A DNA stretch of 64,000 nucleotides from Neisseria zalophi (GTDB lineage: Bacteria > Pseudomonadota > Gammaproteobacteria > Burkholderiales > Neisseriaceae), in contig NZ_CP031700.1 in assembly GCF_008807015.1 (NCBI RefSeq), positions 1,823,014-1,887,013 of the forward strand, given 5' to 3'. A program made the translations under genes and the position numbers. Of this stretch, positions 31,979 through 39,910 are shown piece after piece; position 1 is the first letter of the stretch; each line of letters opens with the position of its first letter. The notes beneath the pieces are model-generated. The model was not told where the DNA came from. It ran no database searches and saw only the letters and a list, made by a program, of their open reading frames with translations.

Positions 31979-32377
31979 TTAAGCACCATCATCCGCACGC
32001 ACCTTCACCAAACCCTTAGCCTTAGCCACCTTATTGGCCAACCATAAGGCTGCCGCCGTTCCCAACATATCAGCAACCGCATCACCCACACTACCCTCAC
32101 GCGTTTTTGTGAGCAAAGCCTGCTCCACCTCACTGCATACCGCAAAAAATACGGCAAACACCACCAGCGAACGATAAGGAATCGGGCGGTTTTCCACCAT
32201 AAAGGCTTTGGCACACAACCAGATTTGTGCAAAAAACAAAGCAAAATGCACCACCTTATCGAAATGGGCAAACGGCGGCACACTTCCGTCGGCCTCGCGC
32301 AGTAATAAAGCATAGCAGCCACCGAGAAACCAAATCACGGCCGCCCATGCAAAACGGTTTAGCGGTATGGTTTTCAT
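31979..32377 (-). CDS. VanZ-like membrane protein
   Basis: This 132-residue inner-membrane protein has about four helices. The sequence PFAHFDKVVHFALFFAQ in the second and the Glu in CSEVEQALL of the third match the VanZ family pattern, followed by GDAVADMLGTAAAL. VanZ-like proteins have no agreed general function. Its ATG overlaps the stop of the preceding small gene (ATGA), so the two are co-translated. Confidence 0.8.
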   Translation of the reverse strand: MKTIPLNRFAWAAVIWFLGGCYALLLREADGSVPPFAHFDKVVHFALFFAQIWLCAKAFMVENRPIPYRSLVVFAVFFAVCSEVEQALLTKTREGSVGDAVADMLGTAAALWLANKVAKAKGLVKVRADDGA

Positions 32378-32580
32378 AAACCCTCTTCATCCAGCCATGT
32401 TTGGCACACTTCGGCCAAGCGGATAAACTTTCCACCTCTGGCTACCAAAGCCGCCCGCCATTCGGCCACTTCCGCCGCATCGGGCGCTTCGTCCAAGCTG
32501 CATTCGTATAAAAAGAAATCCAAAGTTTCCGCCACTGTTCCCGGGGATTCGGTACGGATTAATTCTAAAATCGCAGACAT
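32374..32580 (-). CDS. Small acidic protein, unknown function
   Basis: This 68-residue acidic protein starts MSAILELIRTESPG and ends TWLDEEGL. I do not recognise a family. The open frame extends upstream to 32637, but the ATG at 32580 has GGTGG a few bases upstream and gives a compact helical protein. It overlaps the VanZ-like gene by four bases. The conserved coupling is the best argument that it is real. Confidence 0.7.
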   Translation of the reverse strand: MSAILELIRTESPGTVAETLDFFLYECSLDEAPDAAEVAEWRAALVARGGKFIRLAEVCQTWLDEEGL

Positions 32581-32693
32581 AAGCCACCGATTCCATCGTT
32601 TTAAAGTGCTTATTCTATCGCAAAGCACACCTGTCATACAGGCCGCTCATTATCTGCCGATTCAAATAACCGACAACCATTCACAACATAATC

Positions 32694-32730
32694 AAACAGG
32701 CCGTCTGAAAATTTTCAGACAGCCTGTTTG
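32694..32730. repeat. Inverted DUS pair with one degenerate arm
   Basis: AAACAGGCCGTCTGAAAA faces TTTTCAGACAGCCTGTTT. A single base differs from perfect pairing, because the second arm reads CAGACAGCC. No gene reads into it from the left, so its role is unclear; it could be a back-up terminator for leftward sRNA transcription. Confidence 0.7.
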
Positions 32731-32813
32731 GTTTCTTGCTTCGTTTTATTTATGATTGGCATGATTTATACAAATTTATTGTCATTATATTCCCCGCCCT
32801 CAGTATTTATTTT

Positions 32814-32837
32814 TTCAGACGGCCTTTCAGACGGCCT
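32814..32837 (-). repeat. Two AG-DUS copies in direct tandem
   Basis: TTCAGACGGCCT occurs twice with exactly 12-bp period, i.e. two AGGCCGTCTGAA units head to tail on the minus strand. It lies in the gene-free stretch left of the sRNAs. Tandem direct copies are unusual here, where pairs are otherwise inverted. Confidence 0.85.
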
Positions 32838-32935
32838 TTTCAACCCTCATGCAAAGCGAATTTTTCTAAATAGAAATAAAACGAATAAAAAATTATTCGA
32901 TTTTATACAAAACGAACTTTTAACATAAAAAATCC

Positions 32936-33028
32936 AAAAAAAATGCACACAATTTAAAAAATTGTGTGCCAAGTCTACAAAGGAGAAATAGAGGAGAAAC
33001 TATTAACTGAATACTTAACCAGCTAACG
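32936..33028 (-). ncRNA. Sibling small RNA, copy B (NmsR/RcoF/NgncR-type)
   Basis: The predicted RNA is about 93 nt. A promoter (33035-33063) sets the 5' end near 33028. A 5' stem-loop forms between TTAGCTG and CAGTTAA. A single-stranded CU-rich stretch with two CTCCT/CTCC blocks follows, complementary to Shine-Dalgarno sequences, and a Rho-independent terminator closes it (hairpin 32945-32969, perfect 11-bp arms, then eight T). A perfect 34-base copy of its central part (32968-33001) recurs in a second RNA about 400 bp to the right (33373-33406). This is the known layout of neisserial Hfq-dependent sibling sRNAs, which repress metabolic mRNAs by pairing at ribosome-binding sites. Confidence 0.82.
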
Positions 33029-33034
33029 GAGCGA

Positions 33035-33063
33035 ATTATGCCCAAGCTTAAAACATCAGTCAA
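33035..33063 (-). promoter_or_regulatory. Promoter of sibling sRNA copy B
   Basis: The minus strand reads TTGACT (33058-33063), a 17-nt spacer, CATAAT (33035-33040). The region between the two sRNA units (33064-33341) has no convincing gene. Confidence 0.8.
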
Positions 33064-33341
33064 TACCTTTATTCATAATGTTTTCCTAAAACATCAATTA
33101 GTATTTTTTATGCAACATAATTTAACCAAGCAGATATTTATTTGCTAAAAATTCTCAGGGTAAATGGAAAAATATAGAATGTTCATTTCGCATTCGAAAC
33201 CGAATATTTAGAAAAATAATTCCATCAGACCAAAATATCAAATCATGTCTACTTCATCCGGCCAGTCGGCCATATGATTCAAGGCCACTTTAATTTTATT
33301 GATAAAATTCTTTTTTATTTTCAAAAATTTATTTAACAGAT

Positions 33342-33430
33342 AAAAAAATGCGCACACCCGATAAGGGTATGCGCCAAGTCTACAAAGGAGAAATAGAGGA
33401 GAAACTTCAAACTGCACTAAGCAACTTGAA
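33342..33430 (-). ncRNA. Sibling small RNA, copy A (NmsR/RcoF/NgncR-type)
   Basis: The predicted RNA is about 89 nt. Its promoter lies at 33438-33466. The 5' stem pairs CTTCAA with TTGAAG. The same 34-base CU-rich block as in copy B follows (33373-33406), then a GC-rich terminator hairpin (33350-33374, stem with one mismatch) and a T-run. Promoter hexamers, architecture and the anti-Shine-Dalgarno block match copy B, while the 5' stem-loops and terminators differ in sequence. That is the pattern expected of functional duplicates under selection on the pairing region. I infer the family from remembered descriptions, not from an alignment. Confidence 0.82.
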
Positions 33431-33437
33431 GAAAACA

Positions 33438-33466
33438 ATTATGCACTGAAACATCTAAGCCGTCAA
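33438..33466 (-). promoter_or_regulatory. Promoter of sibling sRNA copy A
   Basis: The minus strand reads TTGACG (33461-33466), a 17-nt spacer, CATAAT (33438-33443), the same geometry and -10 hexamer as the copy B promoter. Confidence 0.8.
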
Positions 33467-33585
33467 ACCTAAAACACTATTTTGTTTATTTATAGTGATA
33501 AAAACAACACAAACGCAATATACCTGCTTTCTATTGTGTTTTATTCAGTTTCTTTATTGGTTCAGACAGCATTTTTTATAAACGT

Positions 33586-33620
33586 TTTAGGCCGTCTGAA
33601 ACCTTTTCAGACGGCCTAAA
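33586..33620 (-). terminator. Inverted-DUS terminator after the DUF3482 GTPase gene
   Basis: Perfect 16-bp arms contain facing DUS copies with a 3-nt loop, 37 nt past the stop of the gene at 33658. It shields the sRNA promoters from read-through. Confidence 0.85.
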
Positions 33621-33657
33621 CTTTAACCAAACCCTATGGCAGCCGCTTTGCTAAGGA

Positions 33658-34995
33658 TTACCCGCCAAGCCGACCCGATAAAGACCGCGCGGCTTCCGAA
33701 CGCTCGCGGCGGCTGGATTCCGGCGAATGGGTATTCAGCGACGACCATTTGGCCTGACTGCGTGCCTTATTCAATTCGGGCGGCAATTTGGCCGGCTGCC
33801 AAGGCGTTTTGCCGCTTAGCATTTCAATCTGCGCCTGCGCCGCATGGCCGCGTTTTTGCAGGGCGTGCAATAAATCCAAAGCGCGGGCGGCCAATAAGGT
33901 AACGGTTTCGGGGTCGATATGCAGGGTTTGCCTGCCCGATAATTTATCGCTGATGGTCTGCATATTCGGCAGCACCCCGCCCAATACGCTGCCGATGGCC
34001 GTGCCCAAACCGAGCGAACCGCCCAGCGTCATCATATCCACCCCCATGCCGATTAAAGCGCCGGTGGCCGCGCCCGTGCCGATGCGGATACCGTATTCTT
34101 TCAGCAATTCCCCATCAAACGGATCCTGATGAAACGCTTTCAGCGCCCAATCGCCCGTGTCGATTTCGCTATGATAAAAACGATAGGTTTGAAACAACTG
34201 CCGCTGAAGTTGGCGCTCAAGCTGGCGAACCGAAGCCTGCATGGTTTGCAAAACCGGTTCGGGGTTGTCGTGTTCGTCGATTTCCTGACGGTATGCCGCC
34301 ACATCAATCAGAAAATGGGCGATATCCAAACGCGCATCGCGGTCGAGTTTCTGCCATTCGCGGCGGCGCATGCCCATTAAATCGTCTAAAATGCCGCGAT
34401 CGGGCAGCATAGTAGCCAGATTATCCCAAAGCCTGATTTCACCCTCGAAATCAAACGCCACCGTATCGAAACCGCTATGCACATGCAAACCGCGCCGTGC
34501 CAGCATGGTTGCCCATTCGTTTAAATCCTGCCCGCCGATAAAATTAAACACCGGCATCACCGGCTTGGCACACCACGATAAAACGGTTAATTCGTCTTTA
34601 TATTTATTCAACACCGGCTCGCGGGCATCAATCACATACAAAGCCATATCGCTTTGCAATAATTGGCGCAAAACTTTCGCTTCCTGATTAAAATCACCGG
34701 CCGCTTCGGGGCTGTCGAGAAACTGCTGCAAACGCTCGACACCGTCCGCACGGTTGGAAGTATGGTCTTCCAGCCAATCCAACACCCCGCCCGCATCTTC
34801 CAAACCGGGCGTATCGTATAAACAAACCAAAGCACGGCTGCCGTCGCTAATCACCGCTTCTTCGACATGGCGCGTTGTCGCCGCCGCGTTTTTGACTTCG
34901 CCGAACTGACTGTCACGCAACAGCGTACGCAGCAATGAGGTTTTGCCGGTATTGGTGTGGCCGACTACGGCTAGGGATAGAGGTTTCTTTTGCAT
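33658..34995 (-). CDS. GTPase with DUF3482 domain
   Basis: This 445-residue protein has an N-terminal Era-like GTPase domain with P-loop GHTNTGKTS (12-20), a DTPG motif (about 60-63) and a threonine-containing switch region (AATTRH). A DUF3482 C-terminal region follows, with a glycine-rich hydrophobic segment (GAATGALIGMGVDMMTLGGSLGLGTAIGSVLGG, about 310-342) that may insert in a membrane. The family is usually encoded directly beside a DUF2868 membrane protein. Here that partner is the gene at 38432, and two unrelated genes lie between. Function of the pair is unknown. Confidence 0.88.
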   Translation of the reverse strand: MQKKPLSLAVVGHTNTGKTSLLRTLLRDSQFGEVKNAAATTRHVEEAVISDGSRALVCLYDTPGLEDAGGVLDWLEDHTSNRADGVERLQQFLDSPEAAGDFNQEAKVLRQLLQSDMALYVIDAREPVLNKYKDELTVLSWCAKPVMPVFNFIGGQDLNEWATMLARRGLHVHSGFDTVAFDFEGEIRLWDNLATMLPDRGILDDLMGMRRREWQKLDRDARLDIAHFLIDVAAYRQEIDEHDNPEPVLQTMQASVRQLERQLQRQLFQTYRFYHSEIDTGDWALKAFHQDPFDGELLKEYGIRIGTGAATGALIGMGVDMMTLGGSLGLGTAIGSVLGGVLPNMQTISDKLSGRQTLHIDPETVTLLAARALDLLHALQKRGHAAQAQIEMLSGKTPWQPAKLPPELNKARSQAKWSSLNTHSPESSRRERSEAARSLSGRLGG

Positions 34996-35044
34996 ATTAT
35001 TTTTTAAAAGTTTTAATTGGCTATTTGTTTAATATGAAATTGGC

Positions 35045-37126
35045 TTATTTGTACCTTGATGCCCGGTAAGCATAATCATCATCACGCCAACCATTCCGAT
35101 ATTTATTGGCTAATTTCATAATAGGTTCATTTTTAAAAGTATCATCGGAATTTAATAAATCTATCATTTCATGCAAATTATTCTCAGATTTATATAGCTG
35201 AATAAGCTGCTCCCAAAATAAATACTCTTTTCTATATGTATAATAACTTCCTGCAATACGGCCCAAGCTTTCAGACTTAGCAAAATTTAATAACTTAAAA
35301 AAGATATTTTTAGATTTTAAAATTGGCAGCTCAATATCGGGTATCTTACTTCTTAACCAACTTAATAGAAGTAATAATTCCAACTCATTAACAAGCTCAT
35401 TCTCACTTGCCCTTTGAATATCTCGATATAATTCTTCTTTTAGTATGTTAACTTTATTTTCGTCTAAAAGTTTATACGCTGATGTTTCTCTATAACTAAC
35501 TATATTAATAATTTCCAATCTTCCTGACAGATTGGTTTTTTTCATAAGCTCTTTAATTATGTTTAATCTATTATGTTCTGGTATAGAACGAATAAGTCTA
35601 AAAACCAATTGCCTTACAATATCTTTAGAGCTAATACCCATAAATGTTCTTGGCCTATCGGGAATCTTTTTTATTATTTCATATAAATAAGGTATTGTTG
35701 CTAAGGCATGTTGCTCAGTAAACTCATCTTCAAAACTAATTAAATTATTGATAATATCTTCTAAGTTTTCTTTAGGTACCTCTGCCAAACTATTTTTAAA
35801 ACGAATCTCATCTGCCATTGTCAACAAAATACGCTGAGCTTGATTGTAATTAGATAGATTTATACTTTCCTGCATCTCAAAATAGAAATCAAAAAATATG
35901 CTATCAACTAAGCGCTTTTCTTTTTTACATTTAGAATAAAACTCGGGTGAATAACGCGCTCCTCCTTGTAAATATTGTTCAGACATTGGAAATATATTTT
36001 TAATGATTGCATTACATTGCTTATCGTCTTCAACGAATTCTTTGATCCTTAAAGTATTTGTATCAGTTTGCAAATCAACAGTAGTTAATAAATCCCTTAA
36101 TTCATAGATTTGATGAAATTTATCTGGTCTGAATAAACGAATAGCTTCCAAAGCTAAAATATCTACTGCTTCTATTTTATTTTTTATTTCTTTAAATGCT
36201 ATACTAACGGCAAGTGCATAACGATTCACATCACGCATATTGTTAATATTTGGCAAAATAATCTCATATAGAATATTTCCCCATCGTTTTTCATCGAATT
36301 GGATAGGCAATGCACTTAATACATTATCTAAAGCACTTATTAACTTTTCTTGTATCTGGTTTCGTGAAACTTTAGGAATATCAAAACTAAGCTGCAAAAT
36401 CTTTTCTAAATATGCCTTACCGTCAATTTGCCCTTGCTCGGATAAAGCCTGTTCAACGCGAAGCTTATCGAATGCCATTAAATAAATCATATTGGGAAAA
36501 CTGGCCGTTAAGCGCACCAACTTAAAAATTTCCTTGATTTCTTGAGAAGACAGCCTATCCACATCATCTAATATCACAACTATTGGCTTATCTAATTTCT
36601 TTAATTCCTGCGTTAGTTTATTGCGAAGACCTGATAAACCTCCCTCTTTAACCGACCAGATAAAAGCAACACTATTCAAGAAAAAAGAAATGCCTTTTCC
36701 CAAATTGCCAATAAATGGAATAGCATCAAGCTTATCAAACAAACCTCCATACTTTTTGAATTTTCGGCTTATCTTATGATGGTTTAGTATTCTCAATTGA
36801 ATCGTTAATTCGGAAAAAAAGCTTTCAACCAAATTATCAACGCTTGAAAACATCCAAGGGTTAAACTCAATAATTTCAGCGTGTTTCAAAATTTCTTCAC
36901 GCATCATATTGATATAGGAAGTTTTCCCGCTTCCCCACTCCCCTAAAACACCAACCACCAAGCCTTCGCTTGCATCAATATCGAAAATACTGGATGCAAA
37001 CTGTTTGGCACTCTTATGGCGATTTAAAGCATCGTTTTCAGCGCTTTTAATAGGATTATCAATACTTAACTTTAAAGCTGCGTTTTCAGCACTTTTCATC
37101 GAATTGTTATTTTCTCGCTGCTCCAT
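35045..37126 (-). CDS. KAP-family P-loop NTPase
   Basis: This 693-residue protein opens with the typical KAP N-terminus DNPIKSAENDALNR. Walker A is GEWGSGKT (62-69) and Walker B is VVILDDVDR (183-191). A hydrophobic stretch between them (about 136-158) may be the membrane insertion seen in many KAP proteins. A sensor-like NMRDVNRY and a long helical C-terminal half follow. KAP NTPases occur in membrane-associated and phage-defence settings. The gene is strongly AT-rich and lies between an Mrr-type nuclease gene and the DUF3482 gene, breaking a conserved pair. A defence role is inference. The start could also be Met10. Confidence 0.85.
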   Translation of the reverse strand: MEQRENNNSMKSAENAALKLSIDNPIKSAENDALNRHKSAKQFASSIFDIDASEGLVVGVLGEWGSGKTSYINMMREEILKHAEIIEFNPWMFSSVDNLVESFFSELTIQLRILNHHKISRKFKKYGGLFDKLDAIPFIGNLGKGISFFLNSVAFIWSVKEGGLSGLRNKLTQELKKLDKPIVVILDDVDRLSSQEIKEIFKLVRLTASFPNMIYLMAFDKLRVEQALSEQGQIDGKAYLEKILQLSFDIPKVSRNQIQEKLISALDNVLSALPIQFDEKRWGNILYEIILPNINNMRDVNRYALAVSIAFKEIKNKIEAVDILALEAIRLFRPDKFHQIYELRDLLTTVDLQTDTNTLRIKEFVEDDKQCNAIIKNIFPMSEQYLQGGARYSPEFYSKCKKEKRLVDSIFFDFYFEMQESINLSNYNQAQRILLTMADEIRFKNSLAEVPKENLEDIINNLISFEDEFTEQHALATIPYLYEIIKKIPDRPRTFMGISSKDIVRQLVFRLIRSIPEHNRLNIIKELMKKTNLSGRLEIINIVSYRETSAYKLLDENKVNILKEELYRDIQRASENELVNELELLLLLSWLRSKIPDIELPILKSKNIFFKLLNFAKSESLGRIAGSYYTYRKEYLFWEQLIQLYKSENNLHEMIDLLNSDDTFKNEPIMKLANKYRNGWRDDDYAYRASRYK

Positions 37127-37276
37127 TTTTCCCTCTAACTCCTAAAAATAACCACTTATTTTTGTTTAAAAATCTTTTTCAGACGGCCTCTTACACTAAC
37201 TGCGCCTACTAACTCACCCTTGCCGATTCTACTACGGTAAACCACATTTGCTTAGGATAGTTTTCAATAATCGTTC

Positions 37277-37305
37277 AGGCCGTCTGAAATCTTTTCAGAC
37301 GGCCT
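37277..37305 (-). terminator. Inverted-DUS terminator between the Mrr and KAP genes
   Basis: Perfect 13-bp arms hold facing DUS copies around a 3-nt loop, 42 nt past the Mrr gene stop. If it works as a terminator, the KAP and Mrr genes are separate transcription units. A single DUS lies at about 37179. Confidence 0.8.
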
Positions 37306-37346
37306 CAAATAGCGGGCACACGCCCGCCATCTCTACAAGCTCATTA

Positions 37347-38381
37347 TTATTTCAATAATGAAGGAATTTCCATAATCCCTAATGCTTGTTTGGTTTTTTC
37401 TGATAAATGGGGAATGCTTTCATATATCCAATCAACCAACTCTTCCCCTTCCATAATGTTAATATTATGTTGTTCGGCTAATTGTTTGTTCTTGTCCGAA
37501 ACCTTCGCTGTTGTTATCAGCCATTTCTGGCAATCAACATCATCATCTTTATCTTTATAGGCAATCAGTTGTTTTAAGCCGTGTCCGTTGGTTTCGCCTT
37601 TGTGATGTTTGGCCTGTATTAATAAATGGGTTTTAGAAAATCTATTTTTCTTTTCGACCTCAGTATCTATATCTGCAATGCCAGATGCTTGTTTTTTGGC
37701 TTCAATATCTATATCTGCAATACCAGATAATTGTTTCTTCGATTTAATCTTTGCCTGATAGCCATCAATCTTAAGCATTTCCCGAATCAATTCTTCCAAG
37801 CCGCGGCCACCGGCTTCCAACCATATGCTTCCTTTGCGAATGGATTGAAGTAGTTCTTTTTTAAACTTTTGTTTTGCCAATTCGACTTGCGCTGAAAAAT
37901 AATTGGAATGTCGGTATACTTCTCCTGTTTTCTCAATCCAATCCATTATTCTGTTGATTTCATCTTTAAATTGATTGAAATTTGCAATGGCGGTACGAAC
38001 CTTTAATCGGCTTCCTAATTGTCCGCTAAAATCACTACGGGCTATTTTTAAAACACGCCCGTCAACTTTACAAAAGTCTACCGACACCAAATTGCCGGCA
38101 TTATCTTTTGTCCATTCCCGATTAAATTTTTTCTTTCCTTTAACCTTACCGATACTGACCGACTTACTAGACGGTACAAGCACAATATCCCCCTCCTTCA
38201 AGTTAAAAAAACGCTCAATATTTTTTGTTTTCCTGCCGACACCTGTCGGATAATGTTGTTTAAAAGCATCAGACAACGCTTTGGTATCTTGATATTGGGA
38301 AAAATCCACTTTCGCCCAACCATATCCTACATAGCCTGCCTTAACCGCACGCCAAGGGCTGCGTATCATAAAAATCTTCAT
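37347..38381 (-). CDS. Mrr-type restriction endonuclease
   Basis: This 344-residue protein has a C-terminal Mrr-like PD-(D/E)xK domain: RGLEELIREMLKIDGY (about 193-208), GIADID (220-225) and LLIQAKHH (253-260), with Gln replacing the middle acidic residue as is common in Mrr enzymes. The N-terminal domain (1-110), with a FNLKEGDIVLVP...IGKV strand pattern, resembles PUA/EVE-like base readers; this is a guess. A 14-residue tandem duplication (215-228 and 229-242) repeats the segment with the catalytic Asp. AAGGA precedes the ATG. Mrr enzymes usually cut DNA with foreign methylation. The gene is AT-rich and inserted between DUF2868 and DUF3482 genes. Confidence 0.87.
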   Translation of the reverse strand: MKIFMIRSPWRAVKAGYVGYGWAKVDFSQYQDTKALSDAFKQHYPTGVGRKTKNIERFFNLKEGDIVLVPSSKSVSIGKVKGKKKFNREWTKDNAGNLVSVDFCKVDGRVLKIARSDFSGQLGSRLKVRTAIANFNQFKDEINRIMDWIEKTGEVYRHSNYFSAQVELAKQKFKKELLQSIRKGSIWLEAGGRGLEELIREMLKIDGYQAKIKSKKQLSGIADIDIEAKKQASGIADIDTEVEKKNRFSKTHLLIQAKHHKGETNGHGLKQLIAYKDKDDDVDCQKWLITTAKVSDKNKQLAEQHNINIMEGEELVDWIYESIPHLSEKTKQALGIMEIPSLLK

Positions 38382-38431
38382 TTTTTATTCCTTGTGAGTA
38401 AGTAACGTTTAACAATGTGCTGCTTTATTAA

Positions 38432-39781
38432 TCAGACGGCCTCTTTCCCCAAGCGCGCCTGCTGGCTCACGCGTGCCGGATCCAACCACGGCAGGCCGCG
38501 TTCGCCCAAGGCGGTGTGCCATTGGCTTAAATAATCGTTGAGGCCGTCTGAAAAATCTTTTTCTACTAATAATTGCACTACCGCCCCGCCCTGCGCGGCT
38601 TCGGCAAGGGCGGTGATTTGGCGCAGGATACCGCGGTCGGGCACGCTGCGGGCGCGGACGCCGATTAATAATTGCGCGGGCTCTTGTTGCAATTCGGCTT
38701 TTAATGCGGCTACGGTATCGCGGCTGTCGGCAGTGCCTTTATCGAGCCAATCCTGCCCTAAAATGTGTTTGAACCATGATTTTTCCGGCCATTCGGCATC
38801 GAGCATCACCGCCCATTTCGGGGTGTCATCGAGTTTGATTTTCGGGGTAACGGCGGTAACGGTTTCGCTTTGGGTGTCGGCATCGACTACCCGCCGCTGC
38901 CATTGCTGGATAATTTGGCGGTAATAAGGTTTGTCGAGCGGCAAGGTGCTTCGGGTGCGACGGGAAAGTATTTTGCACACCAGCCATGCGGCAAAGCGCG
39001 GCAGCAGGCCGTAGCAGATAAGGCTGCCAATCAGCAGGCCGCCCCATTGTCGGGATGTGGCGATATCGTTGTTCAGACGGCTGATTAATACGGCATCGGC
39101 ATCGGGCACGGGAAAGCCGAGTTTGGCCGGCAGCCACGATAAAATATGCACGGCCTGCACAAATGTGGCATCGCTCAATAAGGTGCTTTCCCAATTAAAG
39201 GTATATTGGCGCACGCTCAGCAGCAAAACGGCGGCGGCCAACATGCCGATTAGGGTTGCCAGCCATAAGCGGTGAACGGTTAGGCCGAGCGCCCAACGGG
39301 TAGCAGGTTTGGCCAATTCGTCGCTATACAGCCGCATAATGGCTTGGTTAACCGGATCTTTGCCGCGTATCCAAAAGGCCGGGTTAGAGAAAAATCCGCC
39401 GGCTTTATAGCGCGGCAGGCAGGCGGTGATTATCCACGCCAGCAACATTAAGGTATGCAGCCCCAATACGCCGGCCAATACAAAAAAGAAATTTAAGCCC
39501 GATTGCTGCATCAGGGTAACCGTGCCTGCAAAGCCGCTAATCAGCCAAAACAAGGTTGCCGCCAGCAGCAGCCAAGCAAACAGGCTGCGGATACGCGCCA
39601 AGCTGTCTTGCAGTTTGTGGTCGCTGTCTATCATTTCCGCGCGGCGGTTGAGTTTGGTTTCGATATTGCCGTCGGCATGGCGCAGGGCTTCGGTAATCGG
39701 CTGCGGGTCGGCGGAAAAAATATGGTTGCGTTCTTGCAGCAGGCGGACAAGTTCGGTGAGCTGGCGGGGTGGATTGAGCAT
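38432..39781 (-). CDS. DUF2868 membrane protein
   Basis: This 449-residue protein has an N-terminal charged region, two helices at about 66-125 (SLFAWLLLAATLFWLISG), a further helix at about 165-185, another at about 250-265, and a soluble C-terminal domain (about 300-449) with VTPKIKLDDTPKWAVMLDAEWP. This matches the DUF2868 family, which normally pairs with the DUF3482 GTPase. Here the pair is separated by about 3.4 kb of KAP and Mrr genes. A regulatory or membrane-stress role has been suggested only by association. Confidence 0.85.
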   Translation of the reverse strand: MLNPPRQLTELVRLLQERNHIFSADPQPITEALRHADGNIETKLNRRAEMIDSDHKLQDSLARIRSLFAWLLLAATLFWLISGFAGTVTLMQQSGLNFFFVLAGVLGLHTLMLLAWIITACLPRYKAGGFFSNPAFWIRGKDPVNQAIMRLYSDELAKPATRWALGLTVHRLWLATLIGMLAAAVLLLSVRQYTFNWESTLLSDATFVQAVHILSWLPAKLGFPVPDADAVLISRLNNDIATSRQWGGLLIGSLICYGLLPRFAAWLVCKILSRRTRSTLPLDKPYYRQIIQQWQRRVVDADTQSETVTAVTPKIKLDDTPKWAVMLDAEWPEKSWFKHILGQDWLDKGTADSRDTVAALKAELQQEPAQLLIGVRARSVPDRGILRQITALAEAAQGGAVVQLLVEKDFSDGLNDYLSQWHTALGERGLPWLDPARVSQQARLGKEAV

Positions 39782-39910
39782 GTTGAGCGGGTAAAATAAT
39801 GAGAAAAAGGAAGTTAGATTTTAACACAGCCCATTGTTTCAGACGGCCTTATGGTAAATATGCAATAAATTTAGTATGCTTACACTAGGGCTTTTTAGGA
39901 GACGATAATA

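Noticed and set aside
32728..32928. A 66-codon plus-strand frame
   Set aside because: It runs through two tandem DUS and low-complexity AT-rich DNA, with no ribosome-binding site and no conserved look.
33238..33438. A 66-codon minus-strand frame
   Set aside because: It overlaps sRNA copy A including its terminator; the promoter-to-terminator RNA unit explains the sequence better.
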